14,146 nt of DNA from an uncultured Planctomycetaceae bacterium (GCA_903823545.1 CAIJTL010000786.1:1-14146), one strand, 5' to 3'. Positions 1-7,235 are shown, counted from the first letter of the stretch. Translations and numbers: made by a program. Notes: generated by a model from the sequence alone, not told the origin.

Positions 1-6
1 TCGTTG

Positions 7-534
7 TTATCCCGCGAATGTGTTTTTTGCGAATTCTATGACATTGGCAGGCGCACCGGTGAAGATGTCAAACAGGACCAGTATTCCATCAAAATACTCG
101 GCATTATAGTGGTTTCCGCCGAGTTCTCGGTTTACGGCAGTTCCTGCGACGACGCATTTTTTCAATTCGGCGATACACGATTCTGCATGTTCCTCATTGA
201 TGTACTCTTGCAAGGTCAGTGGCAAGCCATTTGGCTTGTATTCATCGATGGGACGACCAGTAGTAAATCGGCGAATGATGTCGAAAACGAACAATTTAGG
301 GACCGTGAATGTAACGCCGTACGTCGATGTCGTGACCGTGCATTTCATGTCCCGCTTTGATGTCGATGTAAAATCAATCCGGCCATTTACGCTCGTTACA
401 GTGAGACCTCCATCATGCGCATAGCCAAGATTTGCGCCATATCGTTCGGCCAACAATCGGACGCGTTTCTTGTACTCATGCATGGCATAAAGGCTGGATG
501 TAGTAACTGCGGGAAAACCGCTGCGGCACGGCAT
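7..534 (-). CDS. Hypothetical protein, about 175 aa, unrecognised family
   Basis: I do not recognise this protein. The frame stays open to 669, but the part above 547 lies inside the neighbouring secreted-protein gene and reads as Arg/Lys-rich shadow sequence. I therefore start at the ATG at 532-534, ten bases after the neighbour's TGA (545-547). A GAAG about 8 nt upstream overlaps that stop, which suggests coupled translation. A second ATG at 481-483 (MHEYKKRVRLL) is an alternative. The protein has no obvious signal peptide or membrane segment. It looks like a mixed alpha/beta soluble protein, with a Thr-rich strand region in the middle and a hydrophobic stretch (GILVLFDIFTGAP) near the C-terminus. 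It ends with TAA at 7-9. Amino-acid composition looks natural, but without a family match the call rests on ORF length and position. Confidence 0.6.
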   Translation of the reverse strand: MPCRSGFPAVTTSSLYAMHEYKKRVRLLAERYGANLGYAHDGGLTVTSVNGRIDFTSTSKRDMKCTVTTSTYGVTFTVPKLFVFDIIRRFTTGRPIDEYKPNGLPLTLQEYINEEHAESCIAELKKCVVAGTAVNRELGGNHYNAEYFDGILVLFDIFTGAPANVIEFAKNTFAG

Positions 535-544
535 TGAAATAGCT

Positions 545-1096
545 TCACTTACTTCCTGATTTCTTCTCGTCTTTCGGTGCCTCTTTCTCGGCTGCTTTTT
601 CAATCGTTCCCCACATGTGGCCGCCGACTTTTCCGTGCTGCCAAGTGCCGGCATAGCGATCGTTATCAAAGAGCACTCGCGTGCTGAACCCTGCTCCTAA
701 ACCGGGAAGCGTGGCATCGGTCAGCGTGATCATTGGGGTGTCTTCGGCCCAGACGACTTTCAGAACCAGCGGAACCGTGACGTCGGTCTGACCGTACTTG
801 ATACGCGCTTCAAACTGCCAGAAGTCACCTTGGACCTTTGAAACTTTCTTGAGTTCATAACGTTCCGGGCTGGCTGGCTTCTCTTTTCCAACGACCGAAA
901 AGTTGCCGATGAGCACAGCTCCCGACAGACGCTCTGCGAACGCCTTTTCTAACTCGTCACGACTGAGCTTGGCTGGCTTTGTCGACTTGTCTTGCTTCTC
1001 TGGAGACTTCTCTTGTGATTGGCCACCGCCCACCAACGTGAGCACCAATGCCAACGAAATCCCCGCGACCAATGAACGATGAAATGGGCGGATCAT
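545..1096 (-). CDS. Secreted conserved hypothetical protein (183 aa)
   Basis: The N-terminus is a clear export signal: MIRPFHR followed by a hydrophobic segment (about residues 9-23) and Gly/Ser/Gln. A Lys/Glu/Ser-rich linker (about 26-45) leads into a globular domain (about 46-165). The tail is charged and low in complexity (KEAPKDEKKSGSK). The domain has alternating hydrophobic strands and ends in a Trp/Gly-rich motif (GTWQHGKVGGHMWG, about 150-163). That style is common in planctomycete periplasmic proteins, but I cannot name a family. The start is well supported: AGGAGG sits 7 nt upstream of the ATG at 1094-1096. The gene lies 113 nt downstream of the HlyD-type gene on the same strand and just upstream of an unknown gene with which it may be co-translated. 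No catalytic motif is visible. Confidence 0.85.
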   Translation of the reverse strand: MIRPFHRSLVAGISLALVLTLVGGGQSQEKSPEKQDKSTKPAKLSRDELEKAFAERLSGAVLIGNFSVVGKEKPASPERYELKKVSKVQGDFWQFEARIKYGQTDVTVPLVLKVVWAEDTPMITLTDATLPGLGAGFSTRVLFDNDRYAGTWQHGKVGGHMWGTIEKAAEKEAPKDEKKSGSK

Positions 1097-1209
1097 GGAA
1101 TGTCCTCCTGAAGGAAAGTCCGATTAAAGCACTCCTGCGTCAGAAATCTTTAGCATGCCGGGCTGCACTTTTTCTGGCAGGATGACTGAGTCAGAAAGCC
1201 GCGAACGAA

Positions 1210-2502
1210 TCACTTCAGTTCGAGAGTTTCAGTGGAAGATTCGTTGGAATGGCTGCGTTTCGCCAGTGTGGCCGGGTCAATCTTGTCGCCGTAGAACCAA
1301 ACAGTCACCCGCATTTCTGGTTTCAGAAAGACTCCCTCTTCGGCGGCAGGGACTTGCACTTTGACACGTACGGGAATCGCCCCCTTCGAGCGATCGGCGA
1401 TCGGCATCAATCGCGACACGTACGCAGGATAGCTCCGATCTTTGAACGCCTCTGGTTGTACTTTGCAACGTTGGAACTGCGAGACCTTCGCGATGTTGGA
1501 TTCTTGCACGGACAGATCAACCTCTAAGTCGGAGAGATCCGCCATATCGCACAAGCTGTAGGAGCCATTGAAGGCGACCGGATTGACGATGTTTCCCTCT
1601 TCGGCGTTTTTCTTCAGGATCGTGCCACTGATCGGCGCGCGAATCGTGCAGTTATTCAGTCGCCATTGCGCCTTTGACACATCCGCGTCGGATTGACGAA
1701 CTTCGGCCCGCGCTTGCTCGATCCGTTCGATCCGTGGTCCTTCGCGAAGCAGGGCCAGCGTTGCATTCAGTCTTGCGAGCCGTCGTTGCATGGCGATGAA
1801 ATTTGACTCCGAGCTTTGCAGTTCTTGTTCGGTAACCCCCTTCTTCGCGAAGAGGTCTTTGTTTCGTTTGTAGGTCCGCTCAAGATCACTGAGATTGGCC
1901 TGAGTCTCTGCCAATTCGGATTCTGCTTGTTTGATTTCTTCGGGTCGAGTCCCTTGTTCGAGTTCTTCTAATCGCTTTTGCGATAAGCTCAACATCGCTT
2001 GAGCGCGCCGCAAGTCGGCGTCGTAGTCAGTGGTTTCCAACACCGCGAGCACGTCACCTTTTTTAACGCGCAACCCTTCTTCAAGATTGAGTGTCATGAC
2101 CATGCCGGTCACCTTCGGACTCACCAAAATCTGATGGGCCGGAATGATGTAGCCGCTGTCGGTATGCACGAGTCCGTCTTTCGAGATTTCCGCCGCACTG
2201 CTTGATGACGGATCTTTACGACCAGCGCTGTCGTTTTTCGATTCCGCTTCGTTTGAATTGGTCAATGGCTTCCTGGCCGCCTTGAGATCCGGTTTCACGA
2301 CTCCGGCAGAACCCCATTTGTCCCACGCCAGCCAACCTCCGAAGCTCGCCAAGACCAAGCACAACAACCACGCAAGCAACTCTGAAGCGGCATGGCGGGA
2401 TTCTTGATGCGTCGGCAACTGCAACGCCTTGACTCGGTCGCTCAGCATTGATGTAGACGAACTCGTCGATCGGTGCGGTTCGGTGATGACTGATTCTGCC
2501 AC
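1210..2502 (-). CDS. HlyD/MacA-type membrane-fusion (efflux adaptor) protein
   Basis: Periplasmic adaptor of the HlyD/RND-ABC membrane-fusion family, which links an inner-membrane transporter to an outer-membrane duct. Visible order in 430 aa: a cytoplasmic tail; one membrane anchor (about 42-60, LLAWLLCLVLASFGGWLAW); a Ser/Lys-rich linker; the first lipoyl half (about 118-158, ending KKGDVLAVLE); a long alpha-helical hairpin (about 162-285); the second lipoyl half (CTIRAPISGTI); and a beta-barrel/membrane-proximal region. The hairpin carries a doubled G-x-R-x-E-x-I-x-QA motif, typical of ABC-linked adaptors. The start is GTG at 2500-2502 with a weak ribosome site. An ATG at 2446-2448 (MLSDRVKALQ) is an alternative and would keep the anchor. 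No transporter ATPase, permease or TolC-like gene is adjacent, so the partner is unknown. The family call is firm and the substrate is unknown. Confidence 0.92.
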   Translation of the reverse strand: MAESVITEPHRSTSSSTSMLSDRVKALQLPTHQESRHAASELLAWLLCLVLASFGGWLAWDKWGSAGVVKPDLKAARKPLTNSNEAESKNDSAGRKDPSSSSAAEISKDGLVHTDSGYIIPAHQILVSPKVTGMVMTLNLEEGLRVKKGDVLAVLETTDYDADLRRAQAMLSLSQKRLEELEQGTRPEEIKQAESELAETQANLSDLERTYKRNKDLFAKKGVTEQELQSSESNFIAMQRRLARLNATLALLREGPRIERIEQARAEVRQSDADVSKAQWRLNNCTIRAPISGTILKKNAEEGNIVNPVAFNGSYSLCDMADLSDLEVDLSVQESNIAKVSQFQRCKVQPEAFKDRSYPAYVSRLMPIADRSKGAIPVRVKVQVPAAEEGVFLKPEMRVTVWFYGDKIDPATLAKRSHSNESSTETLELK

Positions 2503-2600
2503 AAATGGGTCTCTCGGCGAGGTCTAGTAAATCGAAACGATCGTGCGATTAGTGTTCGGCAAGGTCTCAAATGTCGAAACTGTTCCGGTTGAACGGTATC

Positions 2601-2750
2601 AATTGACTCCGTTTGGCTCCTTTTGAAAAGCCCAACCGCTGCGAAATTGCGGGGAGCCTAGCGCTTCTGGCAGAATCCCGCCGCAAAGTCGGATATCAGC
2701 GATTTTTCGAGCCAGGTTCAAAACCTAGCACAGGCGGCTCGCCGGTGCGG
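2601..2750 (+). promoter_or_regulatory. Candidate cobalamin-riboswitch-like structured leader of cbiM
   Basis: The 307-nt gap before cbiM holds no gene but several pairing elements. GGCTCC (2615-2620) pairs with GGAGCC (2653-2658). CCGC (2635-2638) pairs with GCGG (2649-2652) around a TGCGAAATT loop. TTGCGG (2647-2652) can alternatively pair with CCGCAA (2681-2686). AGGTT (2714-2718) pairs with AACCT (2722-2726), and GGCG (2733-2736) with CGCC (2740-2743). The order GGCTCC, AAAAG, CCGCTGCGAAAT, CCCGCCGC, AGTCGGATATCAGC (2687-2700) parallels cobalamin-riboswitch landmarks; the last resembles the B12 box. Key consensus bases differ (CCC where GGG is usual, for example). Cobalamin riboswitches commonly control cbiM-type operons. 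The pairings are seen directly; the riboswitch identity is an inference, and the leader could be another structured RNA. Confidence 0.35.
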
Positions 2751-2809
2751 TCTAGTGGTCATACACAAGTCGGTCGCATCACAGCGGGTAGTTCACTGCA
2801 GGAAGTCTT

Positions 2810-3850
2810 ATGCACATTCAAGATGGCGTATTAAGCCCAGCCGTTTGCATGGCGACCGGAGCGTTGTCGCTGAGCGCGGTCGCATACAGTCTCCATCGCC
2901 TCAAAGAGTCCGTCGGCGACCGGACGATTCCGCTCACCGGCATGATGGCCGCGTTGGTATTCGCCGGGCAAATGGTCAACTTTCCGATCGGTGCTCCCGT
3001 GTCGGGGCATCTGTTGGGAGGAGTACTCGCCACCACTGTCGTAGGACCGTGGGCGGGCTGCATCGCCATGACGCTCGTGCTGTTTGTGCAATGGGCGCTG
3101 TTTTCTGACGGCGGTTTGTTTGCCTTCGGCGCGAACGTGTTGCACATGGCAGTGATCGGAGCGTGGGGCGGACACGCCGTTCGTCTCTTAGTCCAACGGT
3201 TTGTCGGTGACAGTCACAAAGGGATCGTGGTTGGCTCAGTCGTCTCTGCATGGTGCAGCGTGATGGCCGCCGCCGCGTTGTTCTGTTTCGAATTTCGTTT
3301 GTCGTGGCCCGCCGGTGAAATCGACTTCTCGAAAGTCTTCGCGTGGATGGTCAGCTTTCATTCGCTGATTGGCGTCGGCGAGGCGTTGATCACCGGCGTC
3401 GCCATTAGCTTCGTGCTCAATCAACGACCGGAGCTTATTTGTAGGGCGGGCACTTCTGTCCGTCTTCTGCATAAGGGTGATCTACTACCAGAGACGGGCA
3501 AGAGTTCCGGTCCGACAGTCGCGACGTCAATCACACGAACGCTCGCGGCGGGACTTGTCATTGCTCTTGCGATCGCCGCGTTCCTCTCGCCGTTCGCTTC
3601 GAGTTTCGATGACGGACTTGAAGCCGTGCTGAGTAAGCTCAACATCACTGAGTTCAACCTCACCCCAAGCGTGCCGGGCCTGTTTGAAGACTATGACAAA
3701 GTTCCGGTGCCGCTGGCGAGTTGGCAGGCAATCGCCGTTTCGATCGCCGGAATCGGCGGAACGTTGGCCGTCTTCGGACTTGCGTTGTTGTTGGGCAAAG
3801 CGTTGCCGAGCGGAACAGCGGCCATGACCAGTGAGGTCGCCGGTGAGTGA
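2810..3850 (+). CDS. cbiM: CbiM-PDGLE fusion, substrate-binding subunit of ECF cobalt/nickel importer
   Basis: Integral-membrane substrate-specificity component of an energy-coupling-factor cobalt/nickel transporter. The first residues, MHIQDGVLS, match the family start MHI(P/A)DG. In the NikM/CbiM family the metal is held by Met1, His2 and a His near position 67, and His67 (PVSGHLLGG) is present. The fixed N-terminus decides the start, and AGGAAG lies 6 nt upstream. The CbiM domain covers about residues 1-205, with the conserved HSLIGVGEA at 184-192. After a hydrophilic linker, residues about 240-335 form a second domain with FASSFDDGLE (262-271) between two membrane segments. This is the PDGLE domain, which replaces a separate CbiN/NikN subunit. 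Total length of 346 aa exceeds a bare CbiM (about 220-250). The stop overlaps the cbiQ start by 8 nt. The sequence alone does not settle Co versus Ni. Confidence 0.95.
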   Translation: MHIQDGVLSPAVCMATGALSLSAVAYSLHRLKESVGDRTIPLTGMMAALVFAGQMVNFPIGAPVSGHLLGGVLATTVVGPWAGCIAMTLVLFVQWALFSDGGLFAFGANVLHMAVIGAWGGHAVRLLVQRFVGDSHKGIVVGSVVSAWCSVMAAAALFCFEFRLSWPAGEIDFSKVFAWMVSFHSLIGVGEALITGVAISFVLNQRPELICRAGTSVRLLHKGDLLPETGKSSGPTVATSITRTLAAGLVIALAIAAFLSPFASSFDDGLEAVLSKLNITEFNLTPSVPGLFEDYDKVPVPLASWQAIAVSIAGIGGTLAVFGLALLLGKALPSGTAAMTSEVAGE

Positions 3851-4505
3851 TTACCTCGATCGCTTCGGTCGTGATCAATCGACGTGTCATCGATGGCCAC
3901 CGCTCGTGAAGCTGTACGTCGCAATGGGATTGATCCTCGCTGCGACATGCGCGCCGATTACTCACGGACCGTTGCTGGGGTTAATCGCGTGCGCGATTTT
4001 TTTCGTTCACAGCCTCGCTCGCATTCCGTTGGCGTTTGTTGCTCGCAGATTGTTCTTCTTTTGGCCGCCATTATTTTTGATGGCGTTGTCGCTGCCGCTA
4101 TCGCAAGGATGCCGCGCGGGCTGGTTGATGTCGGCCACGATCATCTGCCGAGGAACGCTGTCGTTCACGACCGCACTGTGGCTCGTCAATGTCATGCCGT
4201 TTGATCAATTGTTGGCCACTCTTCGTCGACTACGACTTCCGAGCGTCTTTTTGGCGATCTTGGCGCTGATGTATCGCTTCCTATTTGTGCTGTGGGATGA
4301 ACTCGATCGCATGCGAACCGCTCGGCAAGTTCGCTTGTTTCGCAAGCCAAGTTTATGGGAACAGTGGCAGCAAGGGGCGCAGATGTTGGGCCGCTTGTTG
4401 ATCCGCGCGCTCGATCGAGCCGATCGAGTTCACGGCGCCATGATGGCTCGCGGTTGGCAAGGTGAGACTCGCTGGTTGGAACAACGCCAAAAGGATCAGC
4501 GATGA
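3843..4505 (+). CDS. cbiQ: CbiQ/EcfT-family transmembrane coupling protein of cobalt/nickel ECF importer
   Basis: Energy-coupling transmembrane subunit that connects CbiM to the ATPase. It is about 220 aa with hydrophobic segments spread over the first 150 residues. It ends in a charged cytoplasmic region with two short Ala-Arg motifs (RTARQVR and AMMARGWQG) that match the paired coupling helices of EcfT/CbiQ proteins. I prefer the GTG at 3843 because GAGG sits 6 nt upstream; an in-frame GTG at 3831 would add four residues. Either start overlaps the 3' end of cbiM. The stop TGA shares ATGA with the cbiO start, so the three genes are almost certainly translated together. Sequence similarity across this family is low, so the call rests on these motifs plus position between cbiM and cbiO. 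Confidence 0.92.
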   Translation: MSDYLDRFGRDQSTCHRWPPLVKLYVAMGLILAATCAPITHGPLLGLIACAIFFVHSLARIPLAFVARRLFFFWPPLFLMALSLPLSQGCRAGWLMSATIICRGTLSFTTALWLVNVMPFDQLLATLRRLRLPSVFLAILALMYRFLFVLWDELDRMRTARQVRLFRKPSLWEQWQQGAQMLGRLLIRALDRADRVHGAMMARGWQGETRWLEQRQKDQR

Positions 4506-5251
4506 CCGCAGCAAACGCCGTTCGAGTCGATCGTCTTTCTTTTCGATATCCGGGGAGCGCGCTGACGTTGAATGACGTCAGCTTCTCAATCGCTTCGGGT
4601 GAAATCGTGGGCTTGGTTGGGCCAAGTGGTGCTGGCAAATCAACTTTGCTGCAACATCTCAACGGCCTGTTGCCAACTCGACTTTCCGAAAGTGAAACGA
4701 ACACTTGGATCGACGACATTCCGGTGACACGTGCGTCGCTGCCCGATGTGCGTCGTCGTGTCGGATTCTTGTTTCAAGACCCCGACGATCAACTTTTTTG
4801 CCCAACGGTGTTTGAGGATGTCGCGTTTGGACCACTCAATTTGAATTTGCCAGACGATGAAGTTCGTCGACGCGTGCAGGAAAGTTTGTTGGCGGTCGGA
4901 TTGTCAGGTTACGAGTCGCGCAGCACGATGCGTCTTAGTTTGGGCGAACGAAAGCGAGTCTGCTTGGCTGGCGTCTTCGCCTGCCAACCGAGCATCCTCG
5001 CCTTGGATGAACCATTTAGCAGCCTCGATCCCAGAGCGAGGCGCACTCTCATTGGCATCCTCAAGAAGTTTCCGGGAAGCCAAATTGTTGCCACACATGA
5101 CTTAGACGTGGTTGTCGAACTCTGCCATCGCGTTTTACTGCTCGACGGCGGACAACTCCGTGCGAGCGGCCTGACGAACGACATCCTCGGCAACGCCGCG
5201 CTCATGGAACGTCACGGCCTCGAAGTCCCACTTCGATTGCAACCGCGATGA
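4502..5251 (+). CDS. cbiO: CbiO, ATPase of cobalt/nickel ECF importer
   Basis: ABC-type ATPase powering the CbiMQ importer; 249 aa, close to a standard one-domain CbiO. All motifs are in place: aromatic A-loop region RYPG (15-18), Walker A GPSGAGKST (40-48), Q-loop FQDPDDQLF (91-99) with the PDDQ extension typical of ECF ATPases, signature LSLGERKRV (145-153), Walker B ILALDEP (165-171), D-loop SLD and switch His199 (ATHD). The signature reads LSLGE rather than LSGGQ/LSGGE, a mild departure that should still allow function. The start ATG overlaps the cbiQ stop by 4 nt. Only one ATPase gene is present, so the active pump would use a CbiO homodimer. The operon ends here, before a strong palindrome. 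Confidence 0.96.
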   Translation: MTAANAVRVDRLSFRYPGSALTLNDVSFSIASGEIVGLVGPSGAGKSTLLQHLNGLLPTRLSESETNTWIDDIPVTRASLPDVRRRVGFLFQDPDDQLFCPTVFEDVAFGPLNLNLPDDEVRRRVQESLLAVGLSGYESRSTMRLSLGERKRVCLAGVFACQPSILALDEPFSSLDPRARRTLIGILKKFPGSQIVATHDLDVVVELCHRVLLLDGGQLRASGLTNDILGNAALMERHGLEVPLRLQPR

Positions 5252-5279
5252 CTGTATGCGGAGGACAATGCATTGCGCA

Positions 5280-5313
5280 GCCGTAGTTCGGGCCTGGCGA
5301 CCCGAACTACGGC
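5280..5313. repeat. Perfect 13-bp inverted repeat, REP-like or terminator
   Basis: GCCGTAGTTCGGG (5280-5292) and its exact complement CCCGAACTACGGC (5301-5313) flank an 8-nt loop. The element sits between the convergent 3' ends of cbiO and the SDR gene. It could end transcription from both sides, although no T-run follows on either strand. GC-rich palindromes of this kind (GTAG..CGGG..CCCG..CTAC) also occur as dispersed intergenic repeats in planctomycete genomes, as I recall, so it may be a repetitive extragenic palindrome. Confidence 0.6.
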
Positions 5314-5341
5314 CTATGAACTACATTCTCGATGAATACCG

Positions 5342-6268
5342 TTAGGCAGCCTTGCTCACAAAGACCCCTTCGCCCAGCAGGCGAGATCTGAACCCAGCCG
5401 CTTGCTGTTCAACGAGTCGAGCGATTCCCTCACTGACGAGCGGCATTGAGCAGTCATACTCTTTGCGGAATAGGCGAGTCTGTAATGAGGTTTCGCCACG
5501 ACCAAATCCCAGAGGTCGCGCAGCAAGTTCACTAACCGTTCGTGACTGTGGAGCGCTGAGTTCAAACGCACTCGCTAATTGTGTGGCAAACTGATGCGGA
5601 CTAATTCGTTCGGCACCAGCGATGTGGTAAACACCAACGAGTTCGTCTTCCAACGCCGCTTCCAGGCAGTCTGCTAAATCTGTCGCTAGGATTGGTGTCG
5701 CATGACTGATTGGATCGATGTCAGCAGAGTCGTTGTTCTCCAAAGAAGTCAACAAGGCTTCGAGCCAACCTCCATTTAATCCAACGGGACTCCAGCCAAA
5801 GGCGTTCGTCCGCACGATCAATGACTTCGGGCAGGATTCGCTCACCTCTTCTTCGCATTCACGAATCGCATCCGCATTCTTGCTTGCGCAGAGCGACTTG
5901 GAGTTCTCTTCGTGAAACATCCACGGTCCACTAAAGACCGCATCGGAAGAGATCAGAGTAAAGTGAGCCCCCGCTTCGGCTGCTCCATTCGCCCAAATAC
6001 TCGCCGCTGGATCTTCCATCGTCTTTGCGGTTGGTTCCCATGATGAGCGTGAAGCAACACCGCAGTAGACCACATGAGTTGCTTGTGTCTGATTCAGCCA
6101 CCGTCGAACAACATCAGCCGACGCTCGTTCGCATGTTCCCATTTCACAGCCGGATATATTGATTTCTGGTCCCGCAGAAAGACCGATGACTCTTGCCCGA
6201 TCTGACCACGATGCTGCCAAGTTTGCTCCGACAACAGTCTCCACACCAACGATCAACAATGTCTTCAC
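5342..6268 (-). CDS. RmlD-like SDR-family (NAD-dependent epimerase/dehydratase-type) protein
   Basis: Extended short-chain dehydrogenase fold, closest in layout to dTDP-4-dehydrorhamnose reductase (RmlD); 308 aa, the usual size. The N-terminal strand MKTLLIVGVETVVGANLA carries a Gly-rich turn (Gly8, Gly14) for NAD(P). LISSDAVFSG (105-114) matches the RmlD motif I-S-T-D-Y-V-F-D-G. VRTNAFGWSP (152-161) and GVYHIAGAE (212-220) match the later RmlD blocks. The catalytic Y-x-x-x-K is not intact: SLCASK has Lys130 but Leu126 where Tyr is expected, and the Tyr in the SSD block is Ala. The protein may bind the nucleotide without classical reductase activity. The start is GTG at 6266-6268 with a strong GGGAGG about 7 nt upstream. 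No sugar-nucleotide genes are nearby, so the substrate is unknown. Confidence 0.85.
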   Translation of the reverse strand: MKTLLIVGVETVVGANLAASWSDRARVIGLSAGPEINISGCEMGTCERASADVVRRWLNQTQATHVVYCGVASRSSWEPTAKTMEDPAASIWANGAAEAGAHFTLISSDAVFSGPWMFHEENSKSLCASKNADAIRECEEEVSESCPKSLIVRTNAFGWSPVGLNGGWLEALLTSLENNDSADIDPISHATPILATDLADCLEAALEDELVGVYHIAGAERISPHQFATQLASAFELSAPQSRTVSELAARPLGFGRGETSLQTRLFRKEYDCSMPLVSEGIARLVEQQAAGFRSRLLGEGVFVSKAA

Positions 6269-6310
6269 GCTGAGCCTCCCTGCTTGATGCGTGTTATGAA
6301 ATCAGTCACC

Positions 6311-6335
6311 GCACGAGCCTCTCGCACGGCCTCTC
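6311..6335. repeat. Short imperfect tandem duplication
   Basis: GCACGAGCCTCTC (6311-6323) is followed directly by GCACGGCCTCTC (6324-6335), a one-base-deleted copy. It lies in the 275-nt non-coding gap between the SDR gene start and the coiled-coil gene. It is probably a small slippage product; no function is inferred. Confidence 0.5.
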
Positions 6336-6435
6336 ACCGAACGTCGCGGTTTATAGTCACGTCGCCAAAAATCAGACAACGGCAATTTGTGCTGAATAGA
6401 CTGAGGGACCGTGGCTGATATCAACCTTGAAACAG

Positions 6436-6468
6436 CAAAGCTCGGCATTGCGATAATGCCGAGCTTTG
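6436..6468 (-). terminator. 14-bp perfect hairpin, probable terminator of the coiled-coil gene
   Basis: CAAAGCTCGGCATT (6436-6449) and its exact complement (6455-6468) enclose a 5-nt loop. The hairpin lies 75 nt beyond the stop of the Lys-rich secreted gene on the minus strand. The stem is long and stable, but only a broken pyrimidine run follows (CTGTTTC), so a factor-assisted terminator or an RNA 3'-end stabiliser is as likely as a classical intrinsic terminator. The rest of this gap shows no gene. Confidence 0.5.
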
Positions 6469-6543
6469 GATGTTGAGAATTTCGATCTCATGCCGATTTC
6501 ACATCGGTGACAGCCGGAACTTGTCCAGCAAATCCTGACTAAG

Positions 6544-7059
6544 TTAGGCGTTCTTCTTTTCTTTGGCTTTCTTCTTTTTTTCACCCGGCTTCGGAGGAAG
6601 CTTTGTCTTTTGCTCCTCAGTCAAAATCGGTTCGACCTTTTCACGAATTTGCTGACGCAGTTCGACAATCTTCTTTTCAACTTCGTCGATTTGTTTTTGT
6701 TGTTCTTCTGTTGCTTTCGTCGCATCCTTAATGGCCTGCTGTAGCTCTTTGCGCTTCTTGCCGCTTGTGCGAGCTTCTTTATTGACCTCAGCCCGAGCTT
6801 TCTTTTGCTCGTCGGTCAGCACCTTGTCGAGCTTTTCACGAAGCTCCTTCATTTTGGGGGCAAACTCTTTTTCGAGTTCAGCAATCTTTGGCTTTTGCTC
6901 ATCGGTCAGTTCAATTTCTTTGGGCAGTTGCACGGCAGGTTGCTCTTTTCGTGCAGCCCCTGCTCTCGGCTTCTTTGGCTTGGCATCCTCAGCCATCGCC
7001 GGAGAAAGCAACATCGCAGAAATACTCAACGCCAACACACAGTTCCAAAGCTTCAACAT
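6544..7059 (-). CDS. Secreted Lys/Glu-rich coiled-coil protein with LTDEQ motifs (Spy/CpxP-like)
   Basis: The frame begins at a GTG at 7075-7077, but I choose the ATG at 7057-7059. AGGAGG lies 5 nt upstream of it, and the protein then opens with a proper signal peptide (MLKLWN, hydrophobic core, cleavage after AMA at about 23). The mature part (about 148 aa) is almost entirely charged helix. LTDEQ occurs at 51-55 and 81-85 and LTEEQ at 146-150, each followed by Lys and helical heptads. The tail is PPKPGEKKKKAKEKKNA. The L-T-x-x-Q motif is the hallmark of periplasmic Spy/CpxP-type helical chaperones and related metal-sensing proteins, and planctomycetes have many such secreted proteins. The Spy-like label rests on this motif and helical composition, not on confirmed homology. 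It is probably monocistronic. Confidence 0.85.
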   Translation of the reverse strand: MLKLWNCVLALSISAMLLSPAMAEDAKPKKPRAGAARKEQPAVQLPKEIELTDEQKPKIAELEKEFAPKMKELREKLDKVLTDEQKKARAEVNKEARTSGKKRKELQQAIKDATKATEEQQKQIDEVEKKIVELRQQIREKVEPILTEEQKTKLPPKPGEKKKKAKEKKNA

Positions 7060-7212
7060 GGCCTGCCTCCTGAGCACTAAACGGTGATTTGCAATTCTTC
7101 GCCGTCACGAACATGAGGCGAAAGAAACGTCATCCTGTGAACAGCGATGTGTGCGACAAATGATGCGCCGACCCAACGGATTATTCTCCGCGAATTTCTC
7201 GCCTGGCTAATT

Positions 7213-7233
7213 CAGGCTGCAATACCCAGCCTG
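7213..7233 (-). terminator. 7-bp hairpin just past the VOC gene stop
   Basis: CAGGCTG (7213-7219) and CAGCCTG (7227-7233) flank a 7-nt loop, starting two bases after the VOC-gene TGA (7236-7238). The position fits a terminator for the infC-rpmI-rplT-pheS-VOC run. There is no T-tract, so confidence is low. The remaining 7060-7212 gap shows no gene. Confidence 0.35.
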
Positions 7234-7235
7234 CA

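Noticed and set aside
4..360. 118-aa plus-strand frame at the window start
   Set aside because: It is antisense to the better-supported minus-strand gene at 7-534, with no ribosome site or recognisable motif.
2613..3108. Plus-strand frames before and over the cbiM start
   Set aside because: They cover the structured leader and the out-of-frame start of cbiM; the composition is random-like (Arg/Ser/His-rich).
4192..4719. 175-aa minus-strand frame
   Set aside because: It is antisense across the cbiQ-cbiO junction, whose products have clear family motifs.
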